Below are positions 43,487 to 54,933 of a stretch of 64,000 nucleotides of DNA, one piece after another (positions within the stretch are counted from its first letter, which is position 1; the number at the start of each line of letters is the position of its first letter). Source of the DNA: Poa pratensis (taxonomy: Eukaryota; Streptophyta; Magnoliopsida; Poales; Poaceae); NCBI GenBank assembly GCA_947311845.1, contig CAMZMU010000027.1, forward strand, positions 27,080,271-27,144,270, given 5' to 3'. The translations under genes were made by a program, and so were the position numbers. The notes under the pieces were generated by a model. That model saw only the letters and a program-made list of their open reading frames with translations, did no database searches and had not been told where the DNA came from.

Positions 43487-46284
43487 ATGGCGCTCCGTCA
43501 TCTCCTCCTATGCAGCAGCTTGCTCCTCGTCGTAAGCCATGGCGGGTCGAAGTGGAAGGCCTCGGCACGCACGGTGCCGGTGGAGTACCTGTACCCGCCT
43601 TACAGCCTCATCTACTTCGAGGCCACCGACACCAACGGCGTCTTCCTCCGCTCCCCCAACGCCGCCTTCTCCGCCGCCGTCTACAACCCCGACGGCACCG
43701 ACACTTCCGACGAGCGGCACTCCCGCTTCGCCTTCTCCGTCCTCCACGAAGCCTCCCGCACCCCTGTCTGGACCGCCATCGCCAGCTCCACCACCGTCCT
43801 CTCTCTCACCGCCTCCGGCCTCACAATCTCCGACCCAGTTGACCAATCACCGGCATGGTCCACTCCCGCCGAACTCGCCGCACCCGTCGCCGCGCTCCGC
43901 CTCCTCGACACCGGCCAGCTCGCCCTCATCGACGCCTCCAACGCCACGCTCTGGTCCTCCTTCGACGCCCCCACCGACACCCTGCTCCAGGGCCAGACGC
44001 TTCCCGTCGGTGTGCCTCTCACCGCCGCCACCTCCGACAGCATCCTCTCCCCCGAGCCTACCGCCTCGTCCTCACCACCAACGACGCGCTCCTCCAGTGG
44101 CAAACCTCTGAGTCCGGTGGTGGTTTCGTCACGTACTGGGCGCTCTCTTCCGACGCCGCCTCCGTGCAGCAATCCAACCAGTCCGTCCACTCCATGAAGG
44201 TCAACGCCTCCGGTATCTACCTCCTCGCCGACAACGCCATCGACACCGTCTTCACGCTCCTCTTCACCGACCCCTCCACCTCGAACAAGATCCTCAAAGT
44301 GGATCCGTCCGGCCGCCTCCGCGCGCTGAGCATGGCCTACTCACCCACGGCGGCTCGCGCCACGCTCCCCGTCGTCTGGGATGCCCCGGCGAGCGACTGC
44401 GACCTCCCGCTGCAGTGCGGCTCCCTCGGCCTCTGCACGCTCGCAAACAACACTCCCTCCTGCATGTGCCCCGACGCCTTCAGCACGCACAACACGGGCG
44501 GGTGCTCGCCGGCCGATGGCTCCGCGCTCCCCATCCCAGCACAGACCTGCCACGCCAGCAACGCGTCGTCGTCTTCGGCAGCAACAGAAGCTGCTTACGG
44601 CTACATGAGTTTAGGACACGGGGTGGGCTACTTCAGCAGCAATTTCGCGGCTCCGGCCACGGCCGGCGACGCGCTCCCGGCGTGCCGCGACCTCTGCTCG
44701 GCCAAATGCTCCTGTCTCGGCTTCTTCTACAAAAACTCCTCCAACTCGTGTTACCTCCTGCACGACCAGATCGGCTCCGTCTTCCGCGCCAACACAAACG
44801 GCGACGCCGCCGGCTTCGTCAAGACGCTCCTGCCGACTTCGTCATCGCGCGGTGGCGGCGGCTCGTCGGCGCTGAGCTCCATAACCATCGTGTTCGGCAT
44901 CGTGCTGCCGACCATGGCGGCCGTGTTCATCACCTTGCTGCTCTACGTGCTGGCCGTGCGGTGGCTCAAGAACCGCCCTGACGATGGCAAGAAGAAGCAC
45001 AGCCGCCATGGCAGGAGCTGGTTCATGCTGCAGATGATGTCGTTGTCGTCATCTAGGGCGTCGTCCAAAGCCCCTTCGGAGAAGGGGGATGACAACGAGG
45101 ACAATCATGACGACGACGACGAGGTCTTCATCCCCGGGCTGCCTACTCGGTTCACGTTCGCCGACCTGGAGGCAGCAACCAGCGGGTTCAGGTCGCAGAT
45201 CGGCTCTGGTGGGTTCGGGTCCGTGTACCGCGGTGAGCTCCCCGACGGGACAACGGTAGCCGTGAAGCGAATGAACAACCTGGGCACGCAGGGGCGGCGG
45301 GAGTTCCTGACAGAGATCGCCGTGATCGGCAACGTCCACCACGTGAACCTGGTGAAGCTGCGAGGCTTCTGTGCTGACAAGTCCCGGCAGCTGATGCTCG
45401 TGTACGAGTTCATGTCCCGCGGCTCCCTCGACCAGTCCCTCTTCCTTTCCCGCTTCAGCGGTGACGGCTCCGGCGCCCCCGCCGGCAAGAAGAAGATGAT
45501 GTTGGAGTGGCCGGACCGGGTGGGGGTGTGCGTGGGCGCGGCTCGTGGGCTGGCATACCTGCACGCCGGCTGCGACAGGAAGATCCTGCACTGCGACGTG
45601 AAGCCGGAGAACATCCTGCTGGACGATCGCGGCGGCGTGAAGATCGCCGACTTCGGGCTTGCGAAGCTGCTGAGCCCGGAGCAGTCGGGGCTGTTCACGA
45701 CGATGCGGGGCACCAGGGGCTACCTGGCGCCGGAGTGGCTCACCAACGCGCCCGTTTCTGACAAGGCTGACGTCTACAGTTTTGGCATGGTGCTGCTCGA
45801 GATCCTGCGCGGAACCAAGAACTCCAGGCTGCTGCAGCAAGACGAGGAGGACAGTGCCACCGGCAACGTCGCCTCTGTCTCAGACAGTGTCTCATCGGTC
45901 AGCCGCGGCAGCAGCTACTTCCCGGCCGTGGCATTGGAGGTGCACGAGGAAGGGGGGCGGCAGTACGCGGAGCTGGTGGACCCGAGGCTGAAGGGGAGGG
46001 CGGACGCCGCGGAGGTGGCGAGGGTGGTGCGGGTGGCGCTCTGCTGCCTCCACGAGGACGCGTCATTACGGCCGGCCATGACGGCGGTGGCCGCCATGCT
46101 CGACGGCAGCATGGAGGTGTGCGAGCCCAGGACGGGGCAGCTGGCTTACCTCAGGATGTACGGCGGAGGCATCATCGGGGGCGGCAAGTCAAAGGGATCC
46201 GACATCACGAGCGGCGACGGCGCCAGGAGCAGCTTGTCGCGGCCATCATGCGTGTCGGCGCAGCAGCTCTCGGCTCCCAGGTAG
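43487..46284 (+). CDS. G-type lectin S-receptor-like Ser/Thr kinase, one-base frameshift
   Basis: Intronless gene for a plasma-membrane receptor kinase, similar in plan to Arabidopsis At5g35370 (recalled). Signal peptide MALRHLLLCSSLLLVV, then a B-lectin domain (NGVFLRSPNAAFSAAVY, WSTP, LLDTGQLALIDASNATLWSSFDAPTDTLLQGQ). Near 44049-44056 the frame slips; the next codons AYRLVLTTNDALLQW continue the homology in another frame, so one base is missing (2,798 nt total). Then come an EGF-like Cys region (CDLPLQCGSLGLC, about 44398-44470), a PAN-type region (CRDLCSAKCSCLGFFY, about 44690), a TM helix (about 44881-44965) and a kinase with GSGGFGSV, VAVK, HCDVKPEN (45589-45612), DFG (45649-45657) and APE. 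HCD instead of HRD makes it a non-RD kinase. Either a recent pseudogene or a sequence error. Confidence 0.88.
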
Positions 46285-46929
46285 TGACAGGCACGCTGCT
46301 GATCCTGGCAGTGTAATGGGGGATGCAAATTTTGAGAGTAAATCAAAAAGGATGTCTTGTTTTGTCGAAATTTTTGTGAATATATCATACATATATAAAT
46401 CTCCTGTGCGTGTTCTTTTCGGTACTGTTTTTGCCGGAAAATTGAACTGCTAGTACAAAATTCTTCAACCTGCCTATAGCGGTTGGCCTTTGAAAATAGG
46501 AAGGCCGAATGGTACAACTACAGAAGTCGTGCTAATTCATTTACTATTGAATCTTTTGCCACATGGACATCACGCAAGCAACCCGGCAAGCCACGGCATT
46601 GACAACACACTCCGTAAAATATATCAGAAGTCAAACACCGGGCATTGGCAACCAAAATTTGACGTCAGCACTAAGTCAAACTGGAGGTGGATTCTAATCA
46701 ATTAAGAAGGTTCAACACTGCCGAATAAACGCAAGCATATACCACTACCTGTTTTCGTCTGGTTTTCCGTAAATTAACTGGGGAATTCTCTTCTCCTTAA
46801 TAAATTGATTGGGGCAAAGTTTTTGCTCCCGTTTCAACTACCTCTGTTCTACAATATAACCCTTTTTAGCAAGCTAGAGGGAGTATAAGATAGATGAAGT
46901 ACTACACCACATTTATCATATTAGATGAT
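46285..46929. other. 3' flank of receptor kinase
   Basis: Probable 3' UTR and spacer. A short degenerate Stowaway-like stretch (CTCTGTTCTACAATATAA ... AGAGGGAGTA, about 46847-46885). No gene. Confidence 0.4.
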
Positions 46930-47503
46930 TTCTGCAAGAGAACTGCAGAAGATGTAGCCAGAGTCATAATCGACTAGAGTCGCATTCCAGGTTGCACGTC
47001 ATCCACTGATAAGAACTTTCTGCTTCAAACTGCTACAAATACCTGTACACAAACCCATCTTACATTAGTTAATTCAGCGGTATTAACTTTGCAGTAATGA
47101 AACTTGTGGCTCAATATTTTTGGCCAGATCATTTCAGCACTACTAGGTAAAACAGAATTATAGAGTGATAAAAGAGCGTGAAGAGGAACATCAATATGAA
47201 CACACTAACAACCTGAAACACAAAATCATCCTGGATAACTTCAGAATCAAAGATAGTAATATCAGTTATATAATGAAACTTCCACCCTATAAAGTTTTTT
47301 GAAGCTTAAAATAGGGGACTCCCAAACCATATTCACACCACCTAATACAGGATCATAGACTTGAAAACATGAAACTAATTATAACCTTCAATGTTCAACT
47401 TTTACACACCAGATGCTACAACATAAGTTTTTAGTCTGTTTGTTGTCTACTTCATATTCAAGGCAGCTTATGCTATAAAATCAGTATCATTGGATAATGT
47501 ACA
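46930..47503 (-). pseudogene. 3' exon and flank of the broken F-box gene copy B
   Basis: This segment aligns with about 51800-52550, the 3' region of F-box copy A: CTTCTGCTTCAAACT(A/G)CT, the splice acceptor TGTACACAG|GTAT equivalent (about 47044 on the minus strand) and following intron sequence. It belongs to the F-box copy whose 5' exon is at 50130-50910, now separated by the inserted block 47504-50129. Confidence 0.6.
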
Positions 47504-50129
47504 TGTGTGGCGCCCCGACCCGACTATTATACAGTGATACTGTGTCCCCGGTTATCCGATACCACCAGACACACTATCAAAGCATAATAGAGAGATCAAG
47601 ACTTGTGGAACAACTGGCACATCACAGACTCTACGACACAAAGCATTATAGTTCAACTCTTATAATAGAGAAAGATAGCAAATGACAACCAGAGGTCACA
47701 GACCCAACATTACAACATGCGGAAGCGAAGTGTGTTGTTCTAAACAACAAGAACCAAATTATGGCCTAAGAGGCCTGCAAATAAACATCCAGCGCTAGCT
47801 GTTCCGGGATGTCCCAAGCTGCCACCTGGAAACCCTAGACTACTCGTCGACGTCCACAAAGAACCCACCTTCGAGGTCGGTGAAGTCCTCCTCTGAAACA
47901 AAACAAACGACGTTGAGTTCGACGAACTCGCAAGATTATATATAGAGTTTTAGCTCGATGAGGCTTTCAAGGTTTTATGCCTGTTTTGCATAAAGCTGAT
48001 TTTATTTATGAAAACATAACTCAATGGCATCGACTATTCAGAGTATTTTCAAAAGGGGGTAAGAAATGACTCTTTTCTTGATCACCTTTCTCAACAATAA
48101 CCATCATCATCAACCACTGTACCTGTTCATCAAAGGCACCTCCCCGAATCACCCTCGAGGAAGCTAACCTTGCAATCTTGAGTGGTACCTTTAGTACCCA
48201 GTTTTTAATCATTCCGTTAAAGTTATTCTATGGTCTTATCGTCCTTTCCCAAGTTGTCCGTAACCGTGGACACGGCTTTTCGAAAAGATTTAACCCTGCA
48301 GGGGTGCACTGTGTTTACCTTCGGTACCGCCCGGCTCATTGCCTACGATTAGCTCTCTTCCGGGGAAAGCCGGCTGAGTGGGAACGGTTACAACCATTAC
48401 CTTGCTTGAGACTAACCCAGGATCATCAGTGGCGGTAGGACAAGGGTACCTCCAGCACCCTGTCCAGCGGCCACTTATTTTCCTGACACTACCATCCTCA
48501 TCTCAGTCTTGGCCACCATCCTCAACGCACGCGCAAATGGAAAGCCCAAACTAGAGGACCCTCGGCTAGTCCGCCACAAGTTAGTCGGTCGACGAGGGCT
48601 CCATATACCCCACCGAAAGGAAGCGCTCTCATTCTTGGTTCAAGAGGTAAAGAACTCGCACCTAGGCGGCTAGAGTGAGACAAAACACCACCATACCAAA
48701 GTGGCCTCTCATCCCCACCTTTAAGCATTTTATTATCTGTCACCACAAATTCTCCACCATCATCTGAACACTTCAACAACCTGTTTCCAACATGAAGTAT
48801 CCATCGGACGGCTAAGCATTTAACTAAGCATGGCTAAGCATCAACATTGCATAGTTAAGTATTTCAGGCCAACAATACAATCCTATGGATAATAGGAGGG
48901 GAAACGGTTAATTGGCATCGGAATCTTAATGCAACTATATGATACTCTAATCCCAGCAAATTGACATTTGGAACCGCATGCAATATTATAGTGGGGAAAA
49001 TATTTGCGGAAAATAGGATAAGATATGCTCAAAGGGGGATTACGATTGCCTTGTTGAGCGGAGGAGTCAAACTGCGCGTCAGAGTAATGATGCTCAACTC
49101 CGAACTCGTGATCTACCGGAGAGCAAACAACACCGGAAAGCAAAAACAACAATCAACACATGGCAATTGTGCAATGCATACGAAAATGATGATATGACAT
49201 TTTAAATGCACCCTAGAAGCATTGAACAGGATCAACAAGTTAAATGGGGTCCCCATTATATTTATTGCATTATTTGGAATAAACCCCATATTTAAACTTA
49301 GTGATTATAATTACTATTAGAGCACATTATTGTAATTGTGATTAATTATGCATGATGATGATGATTCTGGACAGTTCATGCTTTTCTGAACATTTTGGTA
49401 TCTTATACACAATTTTCTGATGCACCGGTAAAGAGTTATTACTTTTATGAATTTTCCTCTTTTAACTTATGATTTTATTTATTACTTTAACAACAACAAT
49501 ATTTTAGTTACACGAATTCGAGAGAGGGATATCACGCACGACAAACATAGGAGTTCGATGTCTCTAAAGCGCGAGGGGGGAGCGGGAATCATACGCTCGA
49601 AGGGAGAAAAAGGAAAAAGGAACTCCTAAAAAAAAACAGGCAGCCCGGCCTCCAGCCCAGCCTGGGCCGGTTGCCAAGCCGGCCTGGTACCAGAGCCTTC
49701 CGGCCTTCTGCCCGGTCTGGGCCGGCTCTGGGGCCGGTCACGGGCCCGAGAAGAATAGCCCACAGCCCGGCTTAGGCCGGTCTCGCGACCGGGCGGGCGA
49801 GGCGACAGTGCCGTGCTGGGCACACTCCGGCGAGGACACGGCGATGAAGAGCAAGGGGGGAGGAAAAAGGGTGCCGCTGCACGTGATGCTCACCACGGTT
49901 GCGTTGGTGTAGACGGTGTGGCGGGGGAGGGCTCAACGGTGACGAACACGGGCGGCGGAGCCGCGGCAGTGGCGGAGAGGGAAATGGACGGCGCGGTCGA
50001 TTCACGCCTCCTCCGGTCGATTCCTCTGGCGGAGTTGAAGCACTGGACGCGGCGAAGCGGGTGGCATCCTTCGATTTACTCAGGAGCTTCTCGAACGGCG
50101 GCTACGAGCACGGTGGTGGCGGCGGCCAT
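47504..50129. mobile_element. Inserted repetitive block, probably LTR/LARD-derived
   Basis: It separates the 5' exon from the 3' region of F-box copy B. It has no intact ORF. Its interior shares the order and motifs of the large solo LTR at 54934-60285, e.g. CCGTGGACACGGCT followed by a Stretch ending GCA-GAGGT/GGGGT-G-ACACT (48265-48312 versus 55552-55607), and TTTTGCATAAA(A/G)C(C/T)(A/G)ATTTTATTT. A GCCGG/CCGGCC-rich low-complexity patch lies at 49640-49800. No target duplication was found, so boundaries and identity are uncertain. Confidence 0.45.
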
Positions 50130-50910
50130 GGTAGCCCGCGGGAGGCCTCTTGGTCACAACTAGCCTCTGTGCCTCCAAATCAAACTCAAGTATGTCACCG
50201 CTGTCCATCAGGCAGTGAAGGGTGTTACCAACAGGTGTGGTGTGACGAGAAAAAAAGATACCCCTATGCAAAAGCGCCACCGAGATGATATCGCTCCATA
50301 CGCCAGTCTCCGAAGAGTAAACACTTGCGAAGGCGACAGCTTCATCAACATTTTCATCACCGTGGTCATGGCAGTTCAGCGCAACCACTTTGAAAGGGCT
50401 TGAGTGGCAGGCGCCATGCACGTGGCCCAGGTCGCCGGCAGCGCAGAGCACCACACCACTGTGGACTTGCACCATCCCGGCGTCGAGGAAATGCGGCGGA
50501 TAGGCCACGACGCGGCGGTCTTCAGAGATGGGGTCCCAGACAATGATCTGAGCGCGCATCCAGTCGTCGAAGAGTACGCGCCCGTGGCGGATGTCGAGGC
50601 ACGTCCATCCCTCGCTGCCGGTGGGTCGCAGGGAGAAGCGCTGGGGAGGGATGCGGCAGGGCGGGTTGAGGGTGGATCTGAACGAGAATGATCCAAAGTC
50701 ATACGAGAAGTCGCCGAGGAGGGGAGGCTTCCGGTGGTGGATGCGGAAGCGGTGGAGGAACTTCGGGTCGGTGGCGAGGCTTCGCCAGCGCTTGGAGACG
50801 ATGGAGGCGCGCAGGAGGTAGGGCGGCTGCGGCGGGAAGCGGAGCAGGATCTCCTGGAGGAGGTCGTCGTCTTCCAGCGGCGGCGAGGAGGGTCCGCGGC
50901 GGCGGCTCAT
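50130..50910 (-). pseudogene. F-box gene copy B, 5' exon truncated
   Basis: Starts MSRRRGPSSPP at 50910. The F-box (DDDLLQEILLRFPPQPPYLLRASIVSKRW, about residues 14-45) and following FHHRKPPLLGDF-type region match copy A closely through VVTKRPPAGY. At 50130 the similarity stops and the frame runs on into unrelated Arg/Ser codons until a stop at 50080. About 260 residues match copy A; the C-terminal third is lost behind the inserted block. F-box proteins recruit substrates to SCF ubiquitin ligases through Skp1; this copy lacks most of its substrate-side region and is probably non-functional. Confidence 0.82.
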
Positions 50911-51800
50911 ATCGCCCTCCGTCCCGGGTCTATCGGATTTGGGGTTTTTTCTCTTTCCGCCAGACGGCCGGAGTCATGTGTTCCTTTTACATTATTTTCC
51001 TTTTTTGAGAATCTCCTTTTATTCTTTTCGGATGTGAAATTATTTGAAGTTAATTTGGATCTCCGTGTTAACTGTATATATATGGTTTGTTCGACATAAA
51101 TCTGTGTATGCTGAGAACAATCAGGTGGAGGTGTGATTCCTGAGGGTGCGGGCGTGAGCTAGGAGATTGGTATAGCAGATGCATTTGCAGAACTTGAACT
51201 GTACAGTGATCTCATGTCAGAGTAAATAGAATATTTGGTCAATTCATTTCTTGCCAGCGTAAACATGAGCTTTTTCATGTTGTTCTACTCCAACTTGTTC
51301 AGATAGCTCATGATAGGTAACTTGGCTAAAATCATCCTTTTGCCTATATGAGGAATTGTGTGTCTAGAACATGCCGAGGATCTCATGATCCAAGGTGTTT
51401 TTTGGTGTACAAGCTCATGATCCAAGGTGAGCTCGTTTCAAAAACAATGATCCAAGGTGAGAACTCGGGTAGGGCCGAGGATCTCAGCTGGCAGCTACCA
51501 CGGCTCACCGTCACGCTGCACAGAGCATGGCCAGACCAACCCAGCCGGCTGATGTTCGCCAAAGGGCATTACCGTCAGCCATAGCCATGGAAGCAAGCAG
51601 CCTGATGCAATAATACAGAACATATAAGAAAATGTCCTGCCTCGACAAAATGAACATGTTCTAATATGAATAAAGCTCAAACCATAGTTTGGCGTCAAAC
51701 TGGGACAGATTCAGATCAACCAAAGAAAATAAATATAGGATAGCTCAAATAACACCAGACTATTACATAGTTTCTACAGGTCAGGTAAGTTGACAACTAC
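50911..51800. other. Spacer between F-box copies
   Basis: 5' flank of copy B (minus strand) and distal 3' flank of copy A. A short motif ATGATCCAAGGTG repeats three times around 51375-51465. No gene recognised. Confidence 0.4.
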
Positions 51801-51875
51801 AGTACGTGGTCATAGTCACTCTCAAGAGTTGGCATTCCATCTTGCAGTACACCAGTAAGCTACTTCTGCTTCAAA

Positions 51876-54655
51876 CTACTCTAAGATACCTGTGTACAAA
51901 AGACAAAAACATGACATGAGTTATTTACATCAACAATATTTACTTTTAGTGAAACTTATGAATATTCAAGATATATCATTTCCGCATTACTAGCTAAAAT
52001 ATAATTACAAAATGAGAACTGAGCACGAAAGAGGAATGTCAACATTAACACACAATCTACCTAAAATACATTTTTTTTAAATGGTGTCCGATTGTTCAGG
52101 CTAAATCATGTAACTAGTTTTAAGCTTCAATGTGCTAGTCAAGTTACAGATTCGACATATCAGGACACTCATCACAATTTTTTACTGGTGACAAATTTGA
52201 TATCGCTCCCGAATGTGGTGAATGCCAAATACTTATAGAGCAGGACCAAGATTGTAATAAACAAAACATAGAATATATCATCCCTGCATGCAGTGGCACA
52301 CAACTGAGATTCATTCTTTGCACTGAAAGAAAAAAAGAGATGTGCAAGAAAGTTTGGATATAAATTTTATTGCTTCGCCAAATATAGCACCGAAAAGCTA
52401 ATTGCTCCGGTTCCACAAAATTTGGTTTGACTATACTCCCACAGTGTGCGAGATCAGTGCCAAAGCCTTAAAAAACCTCACATAGTTCACCCTAAATTTT
52501 CAGTGTGTTTGTTGTCAATTTAAAACTTACCCATGTTATTAGACAAGGTAGCGATATAAACATAGACACAACCAATCTACCATAGAATAACCAACGCGGA
52601 GGTAAAAGCGAACTTTCTTGTATTATTGGTGACTGAAAATTCCCCGTTTTTGGCATCACCTTACATATCTACTCCGTATTAGGCATTCATAACTTCATCA
52701 AGTGGTTTACTAAATCTGATGGCAACCACAAAATTCATGGCCATATTAAAAATAACATCGTTAGTGTCAAAGTGTGTACTGATCAGTCAAAGAAGGAAAT
52801 TATACAGTTTAAATGTAAACGCTAGTCAACAGGTAAGAAATGCAGCAATCCAGTGCAGAAATCAACTGGTCTTATATTATCTTACTAGTTTCTCATTTGT
52901 GTAGTCCGATATGACCCGAATGTATTGCACACAGGTACAGGAAAAGAAAATCAAAACATCAAAGAAAATCGAACTTATACAATTAAAAATTGTGGCGCCC
53001 AAGTAACAACAAAATGTCGTAAATTCTAACAACAGAAATATTATAACATCTACTGTAAGTCGATGCCTTGTTTCCTGACTCGGAAACATATATGCGGACC
53101 TTTCTAAGACCAAAACATACATAACATGTGGAAATCTTAGCAACCACATTGGACTGAAGAATAGGAAAAAGTGGCAGCTGACTCCTTGCCACCACAAAAA
53201 ACATTTCAAAGCTCCCCTCATTCCATTTTGACAAATAAAATATTTGAGTTCAGGTACTTTCTAGTATGTTTATTGTTGATTTCCTCATATTGTGTGGCTA
53301 AGGTATTTAGGTATTTTCTGTACCAGTATAAAAAGAACAATAGTACACTACCATTTTAGTTTTGTTGGGAGCTAATGCTGAAGTCGCTAACACATTAAAC
53401 AACAGGAATATAATTTCATAGGGAAAATAAGTTGGTAGTGAACTCTTCAGAAGTTTAGTAATGTCATTCCAGCAACCATGTGGAGAATAAATTGGATTAA
53501 GTAGTTACCTTCAGCATAGAAACTTGTGAAAGGATGATAGAAGGGCAAATGATCGCTTTTGAAAAGTTTCTTAGACTGCGTTGTATTAAGTTGAACCATA
53601 AAGAGAGATGAGTCCACACATACAAATATTGCATGAAGATCCTCAGCATACTGTACTATACGTGCCCTCGCCATGTCAATCTTAGACCCCAACCCAAGCA
53701 TCTTCCGCGGCTCAACGGACATCAACAACATCCATACGGCAGCACCACTGCAATTGACCTTCCTCTCCCAAATTTGGAAGCGAGGTTCGTGGAAGAGGGT
53801 CCACGTCAAAGCAGCCAAGCCAACACCGCCATCCTCTGTCTGGATGATCTGAGTACTGATATTTTGATAACCACCTGGAGGCCTCTTTGTCACAGCTAGC
53901 ATCTGTCTATCCAAATCGAACTCAAGTATGCCATCGCAATAACACCAAAGCAACCAGTGAAGGGTGTTACCAACAAGTGTGCTAGAAAAGGAAAAACCAA
54001 TACCCCTATATGGAAGTGGCGTCGAGAGGATATGACTCCATATGCCAGTCTCCGATGAGAAAATACTTGCAAAGGCGACGACATCATCATCATCGTGCTC
54101 GTAGCTGCTCACCAAGGCCACTTTAAAAGGGGTCGAGTGGCAGGCTCCATGCACGTGACCCTGGTCGCCGGCAGCACAGAGCACCGCCCCGGTCGTCATT
54201 TCGCCAAACTCCGACGGAACGGCCACTAGGGAGCGTTCGCCAGTGATGGGGTCCCATACAATGAGCTGATGCTCCTCCCAGTTAAGGATGAGAACGCGTC
54301 CGTGGCGGCAGTCGACCAACTCCCACCCACGGCCGCCGACTCGCAGGGAGAAGTGGTCGGGAGGGATGCGGTACAGCGGGTCCAGGGTGGATCTGAACGA
54401 GACTTTCCCGTCTTCATACGAGAAGTGGCCGAGGAGGGGAGGCCTCCGGTGGTGGAGGCTGAAGCGGCGGAGGAACTTGGGGTCGGTGGCGAGGCGTCGC
54501 CAGCCCTTGGAGACGAGGGAGGCGTGCAGTAGGTAGGGCGGCTGTGGGGGGAGGCGGAGGAAGATCTCGTGGAGTAGGTCATCGTCATCCAGCAGAGGCG
54601 CCGGTGTCGGCGCCGGCGAGGAGGGTCTGCTGCGGCGGCGGCTGCAGCCGGCCAT
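51876..54655 (-). CDS. F-box protein gene copy A (two exons predicted)
   Basis: ATG at 54655. Residues about 21-55 form an F-box (DDDDLLHEIFLRLPPQPPYLLHASLVSKGWRRLA), followed by a grass-type F-box-associated region (LLGHFSYEDG, HGRVLILNW, LIVWDPITGE, CAAGDQGHVHGACHSTPF, GNTLHWLLW, ILEFDLDRQ, SSLFMVQL). The continuous frame reaches 53447, but GAAG|GTAACT at 53509 is a good donor. A matching acceptor TGTACACAG at 51890 would give a short last exon 51889-51876 (Gly-Ile-Leu-Glu-stop), total 386 residues. Copy B conserves the acceptor, supporting this model over the 402-residue read-through. Probable nuclear/cytosolic SCF substrate adaptor; substrate unknown. A Mutator-like element starts 60 bp upstream of the ATG. 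Confidence 0.82.
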
Positions 54656-54724
54656 TGGGGCCGTCGGTCGTGGGTTCCCTACTGGGTGGGGAACTGGGAG
54701 TGAGTAGCGGGGACTGGAGACTGG

Positions 54725-54933
54725 GTATTTTTTTTTGCAAAATCTGGCCGTCTTCGCAAACTAATCACGGAACTAGCCGCTCCTGAAAACTATCTCTAAA
54801 TCTGGCCCCTCGGGTCGGCGCCACGTTACATGGAGCAGAACTTGTGTATGTCGGCGCCATTATATTCTGGAGCCGAACTTCGTTGCTGGGACCGAGCAAA
54901 ATCCGACATGGCAAGGTCGGCTCCAAGTAACGT
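54725..54933. repeat. MULE left TIR (first part)
   Basis: Aligns in inverse orientation with 61655-61865. Contains several GTCGGCGCC / GGCTCC(A)CGTAAC motifs. Continues at 60291 after the LTR insertion. Confidence 0.88.

Noticed and set aside
43539..44111. 190-codon Pro/Ser-rich plus-strand frame overlapping the kinase start
   Set aside because: Alternative frame of the GC-rich lectin-domain exon; domain motifs are all in the 43487 frame.
47504..50129. Possible LTR insertion with TG...CA ends and a 5-bp duplication
   Set aside because: The TG start at 47504/47506 has no matching CA end and duplicated ACATG or TACAT near 50130, so no clean element boundary could be claimed.
49813..50288. Overlapping ORFs (116 and 129 codons, plus strand)
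   Set aside because: GC-rich repeat sequence running into the antisense strand of the F-box exon; no coding support.
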